This document shows, in pieces, positions 1 to 8,401 of a DNA stretch of 64,000 nucleotides. How positions within the stretch are numbered: the first letter of the stretch is position 1; each line of letters begins with the position of its first letter. The notes beneath the pieces are model-generated. The model was not told the origin of the DNA. It saw only the letters and a list, made by a program, of their open reading frames with translations, and ran no database searches. This stretch comes from Butyrivibrio sp. FCS014 (GTDB lineage Bacteria > Bacillota > Clostridia > Lachnospirales > Lachnospiraceae), in NCBI RefSeq assembly GCF_000526935.1, contig NZ_JAHA01000019.1, forward strand, positions 992,001-1,056,000, given 5' to 3'. A program made the translations under genes and the position numbers.

Positions 1-1302
1 TTTGGATCCAATTTCTTTTACATGCTGGTTTCGTCCTTTGTGCTCATCTACATGACCAACACAATCGGGATGAATCCCGGAATCGTCGGCACACTTATCA
101 TGGTAAGTAAGCTCCTTGACGGAATTACAGATGTCTTTTTCGGAAGTCTTATAGATAAGACCAGGAGTAGCATGGGCAAAGCAAGGCCCTGGATGTTCTT
201 TTCCGGATTCCCGCTTGCTTTATGCATGATCATGATCTTCGCTGTCCCCACATCTTTGGGAGATACAGCCAAATATGCATGGTTCTTCATTTTCTATACC
301 TGCGCCAATGCGCTGTTCTACACTGCCAACAACATCGCTTATGCAACTATGTCAGCTCTTATAACCAGAAATGAATCCGAGCGGGTTTCACTGGGGTCCT
401 TCAGGTATATTTTTGCAATGCTCGCTTCAATAATCGTTTCTTCCTCCGCAGTTGCCATAGCAAATGCACTGGGCGGCGGTGTTGCAGGCTGGAGAGCAAT
501 GGCGATTGTATTTGCTGTCATCTATCTTATCTTTAACTCAGTTGCAAGCCTTGTCTGCAAGGAAATCCCGGACATCGCCGTAGAGAAGGGAAAAGAAACA
601 GAGAAGGAAAGCTTCTGGCTATTGCTGAAAACAGTAGTTACCAACAGATATTACCTGCTCCTTTTGGGGTTGTATCTGTTCCTTTATATCAACACAAGCC
701 TTGGAACGAGCATCGGCGTTTTTTATTTCCAGTACATAATGGGCGATCCCGGTCTTCTGGGAACGGTTTCCGCAGCATCACTGTTCATGATCATCGGATT
801 TGTATTAAATCCTATGCTTGTTAAGAAATATGGAATGTACAAGGTTAATCTCATATCTTTCATAGCCTCCACCATCGTTTCGGTAGTGCTTCTCTTCTTT
901 GTATATACCGCGAATCTTGGTGCAATCATTGTGCTGTCAGTTTTGAAGGCCATCACTCTGGCATTTTTGATGGGTTCGCTGAACGCCCTGGTTGCCTGCG
1001 TATCACAGAACAGCTATCTTAAGACCGGACTTCACACAGAAGGAATGATGTTCAGCTGTTCCTCAATCGGAGTAAAGGTGGGCGGTGGCCTCGGCGCAGC
1101 ATTGTCAGGATGGCTTTTGTCCGCAGTAGGCTTTGTCGGAACAGCAGAGGTCCAGACCGTTGCCGTAAATAACATGATAAAATTTATATACGGAGGAATT
1201 CCGCTTATCCTCACAATCGCAATGACACTTATTCTCGCAGCAATGAATGTCGAAAAAGACAACAACAGACTGGAGGAAAGAAATGAAAAGAAAGCCGTTT
1301 AA
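1..1302 (+). CDS. GPH-family sugar:cation symporter, 5' end outside window
   Basis: The reading frame is open from base 1, so the gene begins upstream of the window and about 433 C-terminal residues are visible. The protein is a chain of hydrophobic helices with a short loop carrying GSLIDKTRSSMGKARPW, which resembles the conserved loop 2-3 of glycoside-pentoside-hexuronide (GPH/MelB) symporters, and a second-half loop at KKYGMYK. Members of this family import mono- or oligosaccharides with Na+ or H+ across the cytoplasmic membrane. Its last 20 bases overlap the GH2 gene downstream, which suggests one transcript and import of the substrate of that enzyme. The substrate cannot be read from sequence. 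The family call is firm and the sugar is unknown. Confidence 0.85.
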   Translation, partial: FGSNFFYMLVSSFVLIYMTNTIGMNPGIVGTLIMVSKLLDGITDVFFGSLIDKTRSSMGKARPWMFFSGFPLALCMIMIFAVPTSLGDTAKYAWFFIFYTCANALFYTANNIAYATMSALITRNESERVSLGSFRYIFAMLASIIVSSSAVAIANALGGGVAGWRAMAIVFAVIYLIFNSVASLVCKEIPDIAVEKGKETEKESFWLLLKTVVTNRYYLLLLGLYLFLYINTSLGTSIGVFYFQYIMGDPGLLGTVSAASLFMIIGFVLNPMLVKKYGMYKVNLISFIASTIVSVVLLFFVYTANLGAIIVLSVLKAITLAFLMGSLNALVACVSQNSYLKTGLHTEGMMFSCSSIGVKVGGGLGAALSGWLLSAVGFVGTAEVQTVAVNNMIKFIYGGIPLILTIAMTLILAAMNVEKDNNRLEERNEKKAV

Positions 1303-3664
1303 TCTGGATTGGACCTTCTATAAGGAAAATGAAAAGAGCAGCGCTAAAGTCGTCACTCTTCCCCACGACGCAATGATCAGCGAAAAAAGATCAAAGTCAT
1401 TTCCTTCCGGAACCGGAAGCGCATATTTTGCAGGGGGAGTCTATTATTACACCAAATCACTTCACGCCCCAAAAGAATGGGAAGGAAAGCATATTGCCCT
1501 CGAGTTCGAGGGTGTATATCAAAAGGCCACTATCCTGGTGAACGATACGGAAGTATATAAAAATGCCTACGGCTACTCCAACTTCTATCTTGATCTTTCG
1601 GACCGGCTCATTTTTGGTGCCGATAACACCATAACCGTTATTGCCGACAATTCCAATTGTCCTAACAGCAGATGGTACTCCGGAAGCGGCATATATCGAA
1701 ATGTAAATCTCTTTGTCGCAGAAAAAAGTCATCTTCAGTACAACTCAGTTTTTGCAGATGCAAGGGCAGACGGAAGTGTCAGAATCAAGGGTCTTACCAC
1801 CGGCGGAGACAGCGTGAAGATTGAGCTAAAGCATGAAAACAACCTTGTAAAAGAGCTTGTCACCGAGGTCACCGATGGTTCTTTCCTTGCAGAGTTTCAG
1901 GTAGACTCACCTCTTCTTTGGAGCGATGAATCACCGGATCTTTACGGACTTACGATAGCTCTTTTGACCGGGGATAAGGTTGCGGACTTAGAAGAACTGA
2001 AGATTGGTTTCAGAACAATAGAGTGGTCGCCCCAAAAAGGACTTCTGGTAAACGGAAAGCGTACGCTTCTTCGCGGAAGCTGCATCCACCACGACAATGG
2101 AATCCTTGGCGCCTGCGGATACGACGACGCCGAGAGAAGAAAAATCCTGCTTCACAAAAATGCCGGTTTCAACGCTATTCGCAGTTCCCACAATCCATGC
2201 TCAAGAGCAATGCTCGAGGCCTGCGATGAGCTTGGGATCTATGTTATGGACGAATTTGTTGATCACTGGATCATCCACAAAACCAGATATGACTATGCAA
2301 ATGAGGACTTTACAGTCAATTGGAAGAAGGACCTCAAGGCTATGATAGACAAGGATATGTCCCACCCCTCTGTCATCATGTATTCCATAGGAAACGAGAT
2401 CTCAGAGCTGGGTCTGGACAGCGGAGTTTCTTATGCGAAAGAGCTGACGGATTTTGTTAAAAGCATTGACAGCACAAGACCGGTCACTGCCGGAATCAAC
2501 CTCATGCTTGCAGTTATGGCAGCTAAGGGAAAAGGTCTTTACGGAAATGACAAAAAAGATATCTCAGGTACCGATTCGGTTCCTACCAGCGCCTTCTTCA
2601 ACATGCTCATGAATCGCATGGGCAGTCTCATGGATGGCATGGCTTCCAGGAAGGATGCCGACAAAGTGACTGAATCTCTGGAAGGTATCCTTGATATCAA
2701 CGGTTATAACTACGCCACTTCAAGATATGTAAATGAGGGCCGGAAATATCCCGAAAGAGTTATCGTTGGTTCAGAGACACTGCCCTGCGCCGCCTACAAA
2801 AACTGGAAGCTGGTTGAAAGCCTCCCCTATCTGGTGGGCGACTTCGTATGGACAGGAATGGATTATCTGGGCGAGTCCGGAATCGGCACAGTTCAGTATA
2901 AGAGTGACAAAAAGGACAGCAATCGCCTTATTATTTCAGGAGGTGCAGGACTTATCGACATCTGTGGCAAATTCCGTCCCGAGATAAGCTGGAACCGAAT
3001 GATCTGGCACCAGACCACCACTCCGGAGATAAGCGTTGAGCCCATGACCAGGGCAGGAGACATTGGAGCCCTCAGTATGTGGAGACTCACCGACGGTGTA
3101 AGCAGCTGGACCTGGCCCGGCTGTGAAGGCGCCAAAAACAAGGTACATGTATATGCCACCGGAGAATACGTTGAACTCATTGTCAACGAAAGAAGCTATG
3201 GCAGGAAGAAAACCAAAGAGTTCATGGCTGATTTCAAAAATGTGAAATACGAGCCCGGAACCATTACCGCCAGGTCATTTGCTTCCAACGGAAATATGAT
3301 TGCAGAAAAGAGCCTTTCAACTGATACCGGAGACATCAGGATCAGCGCAGTTCCTGAAGTTGACGAGCTTAGGGCAAACGGTCAGGACCTTTGCTATATC
3401 AATATTGATCTTGTTGGAGATAATGGAATAACCAAGTCTTCCGTGGACACCCTGCTTAACATTGAAGTATCCGGAGAAGGAAGCCTTATCGCTTTCGGAA
3501 GTGCCCGTCCCGCTCCGAAAGAGAGCTTTACAGGAAATTCCCACACCACCTTCCTCGGAAAGGCTCAGGCTATTATCAGAGCCGGAGTCAATCCCGGAGC
3601 AGTTAAAGTCAATATCACCGGGAAGGGCCTTAAAGCTGCTCAGCTGGAAATCAAAGTAAAATAA
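1283..3664 (+). CDS. Glycoside hydrolase family 2 (beta-galactosidase/beta-glucuronidase-like)
   Basis: This 793-residue protein has the GH2 layout: an N-terminal jelly-roll sugar-binding domain (about 1-160), an Ig-like sandwich (about 165-265), a TIM barrel (about 265-570) and C-terminal beta domains. The acid/base Glu is about residue 372 in SIGNEISE and the nucleophile Glu is about 498 in VGSET. There is no signal peptide, so it is cytoplasmic. An in-frame ATG lies further upstream, but ATG 1283 is preferred because a strong GGAGGAAAG site (1272-1280) precedes it. The gene overlaps the symporter by 20 bp, so import and hydrolysis are coupled. It probably acts on a beta-galactoside, beta-glucuronide or related plant-glycan fragment; the sequence does not settle which. 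Confidence 0.88.
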   Translation: MKRKPFNLDWTFYKENEKSSAKVVTLPHDAMISEKRSKSFPSGTGSAYFAGGVYYYTKSLHAPKEWEGKHIALEFEGVYQKATILVNDTEVYKNAYGYSNFYLDLSDRLIFGADNTITVIADNSNCPNSRWYSGSGIYRNVNLFVAEKSHLQYNSVFADARADGSVRIKGLTTGGDSVKIELKHENNLVKELVTEVTDGSFLAEFQVDSPLLWSDESPDLYGLTIALLTGDKVADLEELKIGFRTIEWSPQKGLLVNGKRTLLRGSCIHHDNGILGACGYDDAERRKILLHKNAGFNAIRSSHNPCSRAMLEACDELGIYVMDEFVDHWIIHKTRYDYANEDFTVNWKKDLKAMIDKDMSHPSVIMYSIGNEISELGLDSGVSYAKELTDFVKSIDSTRPVTAGINLMLAVMAAKGKGLYGNDKKDISGTDSVPTSAFFNMLMNRMGSLMDGMASRKDADKVTESLEGILDINGYNYATSRYVNEGRKYPERVIVGSETLPCAAYKNWKLVESLPYLVGDFVWTGMDYLGESGIGTVQYKSDKKDSNRLIISGGAGLIDICGKFRPEISWNRMIWHQTTTPEISVEPMTRAGDIGALSMWRLTDGVSSWTWPGCEGAKNKVHVYATGEYVELIVNERSYGRKKTKEFMADFKNVKYEPGTITARSFASNGNMIAEKSLSTDTGDIRISAVPEVDELRANGQDLCYINIDLVGDNGITKSSVDTLLNIEVSGEGSLIAFGSARPAPKESFTGNSHTTFLGKAQAIIRAGVNPGAVKVNITGKGLKAAQLEIKVK

Positions 3665-3683
3665 GATAAGAAAACATTAATAT

Positions 3684-3770
3684 AAATGACCTGCTGCTCA
3701 GGAAAAGATATGTGCCTGTCTTACCGGCTAATCCGGTAGGAAACCACATATCAGGAGCGGCAGGTCATTT
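3684..3770. terminator. Nested hairpin between convergent genes, probable bidirectional terminator
   Basis: Three nested stems are visible. The outer arms are 3684-3699 and 3755-3770 (16 bp with one G-T pair), the middle arms 3707-3714 and 3745-3752 (8 bp), and the inner arms CTTACCGG/CCGGTAGG around 3720-3740. It sits between the GH2 stop and the stop of the convergent lipoprotein gene. It is larger than a normal terminator and its T-tracts are short. Confidence 0.65.
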
Positions 3771-3781
3771 TCAGTTTGCAT

Positions 3782-4555
3782 TCACTCTCCGATATTCTGC
3801 TGCATATATTCCATGATGGTGTCCATTGTCAGCTCTTTTCCCGTTCTGTCCTTGTAGATCTCCTCGAGGGTTCTGCCCTGGTCTTTAGGATCCAGGTCAA
3901 CATCTTTGGCATGGGCTTTTAAGTCATCGCCGTCAGGAAGAAGCTCATAGGCTGTATTGTGTACAAGCCACTCATAGGCCATATCATCAGCTGTGCGGTA
4001 GGACACCAGATCTTTTCCATGGACGGGGTGCTCGTCGATGAGAGCCTGACAGATAATGGTAATATCTGCTTCACTTGTGACTCTGTAGGAATCGTAGATC
4101 CTCCAATTGTCGGGCTTGTAGACAGCAGTGAAGGTCTCACCGTCGTAAATGAATGTGTAATTTACGCCCTTTCCGTCGGTGTCCGTAAGGGCGATGTCAG
4201 CAGGCGATGAAAGGATGCCACCGGAGGTTGAGGCAGTTTCAGCAGAAGCTTCCGCGTTGGTGTCATCAGCGTCGGGGGACTCCGCTTCTGAGGCGTTGTT
4301 CAGAGCTGAGCTTGCTGCTATAGCCTCTTTGGCCACCTCTTCCGCATCCTTAATCTGTTCCTTGATCTCGTCCTTGTGATCGCTGATGGCAGCCGCCGAT
4401 TCCTCCAGCTGCTGCGCAGCCTCCGTCACAGTCTGTTCAAGCTTATTATCTAATGTAGCCACGGTCTCCTTCTGAGAGTCTGTAAGTGTCAGGCTTCCGC
4501 AGGCGGTCAACGACAGCGCCAGGATGAGCGGGGCGATAATGTATCGTTTATTCAT
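3782..4555 (-). CDS. Lipoprotein of unknown function with N-terminal coiled coil
   Basis: The product has 257 residues. It has a lipoprotein signal peptide with lipobox LTAC (Cys19), so it should be anchored on the outer face of the membrane. Residues of about 25-90 are charged and Ala/Glu-rich with heptad-like spacing, which suggests a coiled coil. A Ser/Thr/Ala/Asp-rich linker follows to about 120, then a compact C-terminal domain containing WRIYDSYRV and EIYKDRTGKEL. I do not recognise that domain. The start overlaps the end of the upstream membrane-protein gene by 8 bp, indicating translational coupling. The two proteins may work together at the membrane. Confidence 0.75.
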   Translation of the reverse strand: MNKRYIIAPLILALSLTACGSLTLTDSQKETVATLDNKLEQTVTEAAQQLEESAAAISDHKDEIKEQIKDAEEVAKEAIAASSALNNASEAESPDADDTNAEASAETASTSGGILSSPADIALTDTDGKGVNYTFIYDGETFTAVYKPDNWRIYDSYRVTSEADITIICQALIDEHPVHGKDLVSYRTADDMAYEWLVHNTAYELLPDGDDLKAHAKDVDLDPKDQGRTLEEIYKDRTGKELTMDTIMEYMQQNIGE

Positions 4556-5882
4556 GTAACTCTTTTTCCACCTTCAACAGCTCTTTTTCTGCCTTCGAAT
4601 ATCCACACTTATGAATATAGAACATCAGTAAACGCAGATATGTTGACGGATGATATTCTTTCCTGCGTTCCTCATCTGCATACGTGAAAAGTATTTCAGG
4701 GATTTCATCTATGGAGATGCCCTTTAGCCTGTTAGCTTCATCTGTGGATATAAGAACCTTTACCTTCTCATCAAAATCATCAAAGGAATATCGCAGTTTC
4801 ACTGTGCAGAGCAGAGCGAAATTATACCTGTCCGATTCAAAGTCCACGCTGATGCATCTGAGCGATGACTCATTCACAATGTCCTCAAACATTTTATCAT
4901 CCAGTTTAAATTCTTCCTTGAAGGCCCTTTTCAGCCAGCCGGAGAGAAAATTATCAATGTAATTTTTGCCGTCAATTATATCCTCGATGTCAAGCTGCTC
5001 GCCCAGTGTGGCAGCCCAGGTCCCCGGATTATCATTGCGCTTCGACTCACTAATATGAGCCAGTACAACTTTATTATCACGGCTCTCTATGAGAAGATGC
5101 ATGCATAAACTGTTTGGAAGATATGGGTCAGCCTTGTCTCCACTTACTATTCCGGATACATATTCCTTCATCAGGCTGTTTGAATCGACCTCATCGCCTT
5201 TGGCTTTTCCAAAGCCATCCCACACATAACTGGTCTGACTCCACTCTGTTCTCCCCACGGAAAGAAGCAGTTTTCGGTTGTGCTTATCAAAGTTTACCGA
5301 GCATTTATTAAGCATAACTCTTGGTAGATTATTCCCGTCCTTGATGATCTTTGCAAAGGACTCAGTCGACTTAAAAGCTTCATAGTCCTCTTCATTAAAG
5401 TGATAGCTCTTTTGCCCAAATTTGCGTTCACTATATTCCTTCGTGAAAAACGAGTACATAACATCATCGTATCTATCGATGACAATATTCTCCGGAGTCC
5501 AGCCAAATATAACATCGCTGCATATCTCAACTGTCTTGCCCTCTCCCCAGCTGATGCATCCACCGCCTAAGGAATCTGCGATCTGCGGGCTTGTGTATTT
5601 CTTCATAAATTCCGGAAATTCCCTGGAAAAAGATTTCTTGTTGATCCGATTGATTCCCCAAATGAGAAGCACATTAAAGAGAACAAGGAGAATAAGCGAA
5701 GCCAAAGTCAGAACTCCGCTAAAAGACCTGAAGTCAACCAACTGCAGGAAAACCTTGTAGGGATCCTTAAATACATCTCCGCTGGTGCCGGAGATTGTAT
5801 TGAGAATCAAAGATGTAAATATAGTGATGAATATTCCGTTTATCGTTGTTCTGTATTTACGGAGCCAAATGAATATGCGCAT
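4548..5882 (-). CDS. Two-TM membrane protein of unknown function
   Basis: The 444-residue product has hydrophobic segments at about 12-32 and 58-78, then a soluble domain of about 350 residues beginning with NKKSFSREFPEF. This topology puts a large domain on one side of the membrane. No catalytic motif is recognised. The domain has many aromatic and acidic residues and ends in a helical, repeat-like tail (YIHKCGYSKAEKELLKVEKEL). The gene is the first of a two-gene operon with the lipoprotein, with an AGAGGA ribosome site before ATG 5882. It lies next to a toxin-antitoxin-like pair but on a separate 80-bp gap, so a functional link is not shown. Confidence 0.7.
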   Translation of the reverse strand: MRIFIWLRKYRTTINGIFITIFTSLILNTISGTSGDVFKDPYKVFLQLVDFRSFSGVLTLASLILLVLFNVLLIWGINRINKKSFSREFPEFMKKYTSPQIADSLGGGCISWGEGKTVEICSDVIFGWTPENIVIDRYDDVMYSFFTKEYSERKFGQKSYHFNEEDYEAFKSTESFAKIIKDGNNLPRVMLNKCSVNFDKHNRKLLLSVGRTEWSQTSYVWDGFGKAKGDEVDSNSLMKEYVSGIVSGDKADPYLPNSLCMHLLIESRDNKVVLAHISESKRNDNPGTWAATLGEQLDIEDIIDGKNYIDNFLSGWLKRAFKEEFKLDDKMFEDIVNESSLRCISVDFESDRYNFALLCTVKLRYSFDDFDEKVKVLISTDEANRLKGISIDEIPEILFTYADEERRKEYHPSTYLRLLMFYIHKCGYSKAEKELLKVEKELHE

Positions 5883-5963
5883 GAAAGTCCTCTTATTTGT
5901 ATGTTTTAAATGCTTACTCTATGGTGGTTAAGATAATGGAAGTGCCCAAGCGTACAAAAGATC

Positions 5964-6617
5964 TCATTGAAGTTCTAGTATGTCTTCAGGCGTACACTTC
6001 AATACCTTAGCCAAAGAAATAATCTTGTCGGTAGAAGCGCGATTTATATCTTTGTCCCTTATTTCATATTGCTGAAGTGTCCTGACATTGACTCCAGAAG
6101 CATCCGCCAGTTCTTTTTGGGACATTCCCAAGCGCTTTCTGTACTCCTGAAGCCTTGTGGCCTGAGTTCCTGTAGCGTTCATCATCTTCTCGATTTCAAT
6201 GAAGGCTCTTTCTTCCGAAACGGTATGCAATGCCGGATATAATCTGCCCAGAGTGTCAAAAGTTACTTTTTCGAGAATATCCAAAAAAGAGCAACTCAGT
6301 TTCCATTGAACATATGCCAGGATATATCCATACCAGTATTCAGCCTCAGTATCATACTTCACCAATGCCGGAGGCCATTTTCTGTACTCTCCGTAGCATT
6401 TGTCCACTATTCTATGATGCAGCTCAGTGCCTGACATTCCACTGACAACCGCCGGGTCGCCGTGTTCAAAGCGATCGGCATAGCCACTTATGGTGAACAT
6501 TCTGAACAATTCTTCCAATCGTATTTCCGGGGTGACGAGCATGGTGTACTCAGTCATCTCCCCCAAATTTCGCATCGCATCATCAAGATAAAGTTCTGAA
6601 AAAGCCGGTGTCGTCAT
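5964..6617 (-). CDS. XRE-family HTH protein, probable antitoxin of the DUF3990 pair
   Basis: The 217-residue product ends in a clear Cro/C1-type helix-turn-helix (about 158-217, containing GMSQKELADASGV). The N-terminal 150 residues form a domain I do not recognise, probably the part that binds the partner protein. The start codon lies inside the 3' end of the DUF3990 gene (35-bp overlap) and has a AAGGGG ribosome site. Toxin-first order with a DNA-binding second gene, and a pair of palindromes ahead of the first gene, is the arrangement of an autoregulated toxin-antitoxin module. Antitoxin activity is inferred from this context, not from sequence alone. Confidence 0.75.
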   Translation of the reverse strand: MTTPAFSELYLDDAMRNLGEMTEYTMLVTPEIRLEELFRMFTISGYADRFEHGDPAVVSGMSGTELHHRIVDKCYGEYRKWPPALVKYDTEAEYWYGYILAYVQWKLSCSFLDILEKVTFDTLGRLYPALHTVSEERAFIEIEKMMNATGTQATRLQEYRKRLGMSQKELADASGVNVRTLQQYEIRDKDINRASTDKIISLAKVLKCTPEDILELQ

Positions 6618-7263
6618 CTTCTATCCCCTTTCTCATGATGTCACTCAAATATAATCCTTCTTTGTCTTCCTGTTCCAACAGCTTGTGGAATGCATTTCTG
6701 GCATCGGTATCACGCTTTAATCTCTTGGGATAATAAAGCTTGCCATCTACCAAATAAGATTCGACAAAAGAGATTGCTCCAAAAGCCTTTTTGCTCCTGA
6801 GCATAACCTGTAATCCCAAGTCCCCGTATTTCATGGCATGAGTCAGTTGCTGTATCGTTATGGTATTACTGAGAAATGCTCTCGAAAAAGAGAAATAGGA
6901 ATCATCCGCACGGTATCCGATGATCACATCGCTTCTGCTCACATCCGGAAGATACTTGGAAACAACATAATCTATACCGCGCTTTTCCACAGGATTGGTA
7001 ACCCGAACTGTGCGGTTACTCATCAGAAGAGCAAGCCAATTAAGAATATGATACTTACCATCATTCAAATTCAGACATTTTAAGCCATCCGTATTCAGCG
7101 AATACTCATTAACAAATCCGCCCTTAGCACTTATAGCCGCCCATTCTTTAGCAAGCTCAATATCTTCAGTACAATAAAAGCCACGGCCATAGTCATTGTC
7201 TGACCTGCCCTCGCCATAAATCGGCTTATTCACTATTTGTACAGAACCGTGATATAAGATCAT
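6583..7263 (-). CDS. DUF3990 protein, predicted ADP-ribosyltransferase-like toxin
   Basis: The 226-residue product starts with YHGS (residues 4-7) and has the conserved YGRGFYCT block at about 25-32 followed by AKEWA. These are hallmarks of DUF3990, a family placed in the ADP-ribosyltransferase fold superfamily (a His/Tyr NAD-binding set). A later acidic region may complete the site; the catalytic Glu was not assigned. The gene is followed, with overlap, by an XRE regulator, and is preceded within 11-55 bp by two identical palindromes. It probably modifies a host target with an NAD-derived group, but the target is unknown. It starts 64 bp from the stop of the polysaccharide operon with no terminator visible between them. 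Confidence 0.75.
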   Translation of the reverse strand: MILYHGSVQIVNKPIYGEGRSDNDYGRGFYCTEDIELAKEWAAISAKGGFVNEYSLNTDGLKCLNLNDGKYHILNWLALLMSNRTVRVTNPVEKRGIDYVVSKYLPDVSRSDVIIGYRADDSYFSFSRAFLSNTITIQQLTHAMKYGDLGLQVMLRSKKAFGAISFVESYLVDGKLYYPKRLKRDTDARNAFHKLLEQEDKEGLYLSDIMRKGIEDDDTGFFRTLS

Positions 7264-7273
7264 AATGTGCTCC

Positions 7274-7318
7274 TATACTTCTGGGGAAGTATAATAATTA
7301 TACTTCCAGGGAAGTATA
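7274..7318. promoter_or_regulatory. Two palindromic operators ahead of the DUF3990/XRE pair
   Basis: Two copies of TATACTTC-N4-GAAGTATA occupy 7274-7293 and 7299-7318. All arms match exactly and the centres are 25 bp apart. They lie 11-55 bp upstream of the DUF3990 start. This is the expected position and form for an operator bound by the XRE partner as dimers on two sites. Confidence 0.8.
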
Positions 7319-7327
7319 GAGTCAAAC

Positions 7328-8401
7328 TCACCTTGATACTTCAAAATACGGAGTATACCTTCCCACAAGATATTTGATCTTCTCGGTCGTTGAAAATCCT
7401 CCATATATGAATGAATCTCCGGTTATACGATTATAATATGCTTCGGTTCTTGCAGAGATATGGCCAAAAGACCTATCTCCTCTAAGAAATCCTTCAAGGC
7501 AACGTGAAATTCCATTCTCAGTGGATTCAAATTCAAGCTTTCCTATCACTTTTTCGAGTCTGGAATTGTCAAACCTTCTGCTGATACTGCGAGCATATTT
7601 TATCTGATAGTATTTTCCAAGCCTACCGGCAAGCTTCTCCCAATCATCTATATACTCTATCAATAGCTCTTTACCTGCTACTGTCTGAAGCGTTTTGCGA
7701 TATATACCGTTCACTTCTCCCCATGTAATAGCCTCTGCCCCGGCGATATTTAGGGTAACTCCGTAGGACTTCTCATTTCCTACGAGGAGTGAAATTGCAC
7801 GGGCCACATCATTTCCACTGCTCATTGTCGTATATACATTTTCAAAACACTTCGGAAATACTACCTTCTCGTTATTAAGTACCCTAAATAACCACTCTTC
7901 TTTTTCACCCAGAGCGTATTGCAATCGATTTATGTTATATGTAAGGCTGGGACGTACAATGGTATAATTCCCTTTGTTTGATGATAATAGAACGTCCTCC
8001 TGACGAGCTTTTGCAAGAGCATACTCGTCAGTTTGCAGATAATTGCAATCTTCACTTACATCCAACAACCGAGGACAGTCCTCCGTTATTATCTTGTCGG
8101 AAGGTGCGTAAACCCTTGCTGAACTAACAAAAATATATTGAGAAGTACTATTTAAAACATAATCTGCCCTATCTGAAAACTCATCCGTCGAATAAGACAT
8201 AAAATCTATTATTACATCATATCCTTCATTCAAAAGTCCACTCAGAAAACTTTTATCATGGGCATTTCCCTGATGAAAATAAGTATCACCGGAAACATGT
8301 TTACTCCTGCTGGTAATATGAACCTCATGGCCAGCTTTGATAAGGTATTCTTTCAACGATATTCCTATAGCTCCGGTGCCTCCCAATATTAGTACTTTCA
8401 T
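7328..8401 (-). CDS. NAD-dependent epimerase/dehydratase (extended SDR), polysaccharide locus
   Basis: The 357-residue product has an N-terminal Rossmann motif GGTGAIG (residues 7-13) and an SDR active-site YALAK. Extended SDR enzymes of this type act on nucleotide sugars (C4 epimerisation, dehydration or reduction). It is the last gene of the surface polysaccharide operon and overlaps the flippase gene by 4 bp (ATGA). Its likely job is to make or finish a sugar nucleotide used by the glycosyltransferases upstream. A reductase acting on a keto-sugar is also possible, given the MenD-like enzyme two genes away. Substrate not predictable. Confidence 0.8.
   Translation of the reverse strand: MKVLILGGTGAIGISLKEYLIKAGHEVHITSRSKHVSGDTYFHQGNAHDKSFLSGLLNEGYDVIIDFMSYSTDEFSDRADYVLNSTSQYIFVSSARVYAPSDKIITEDCPRLLDVSEDCNYLQTDEYALAKARQEDVLLSSNKGNYTIVRPSLTYNINRLQYALGEKEEWLFRVLNNEKVVFPKCFENVYTTMSSGNDVARAISLLVGNEKSYGVTLNIAGAEAITWGEVNGIYRKTLQTVAGKELLIEYIDDWEKLAGRLGKYYQIKYARSISRRFDNSRLEKVIGKLEFESTENGISRCLEGFLRGDRSFGHISARTEAYYNRITGDSFIYGGFSTTEKIKYLVGRYTPYFEVSR

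Noticed and set aside
5964..7263. HipA/HipB-type module
   Set aside because: The large protein has no kinase motifs; YHGS and YGRGFYCT point to DUF3990.
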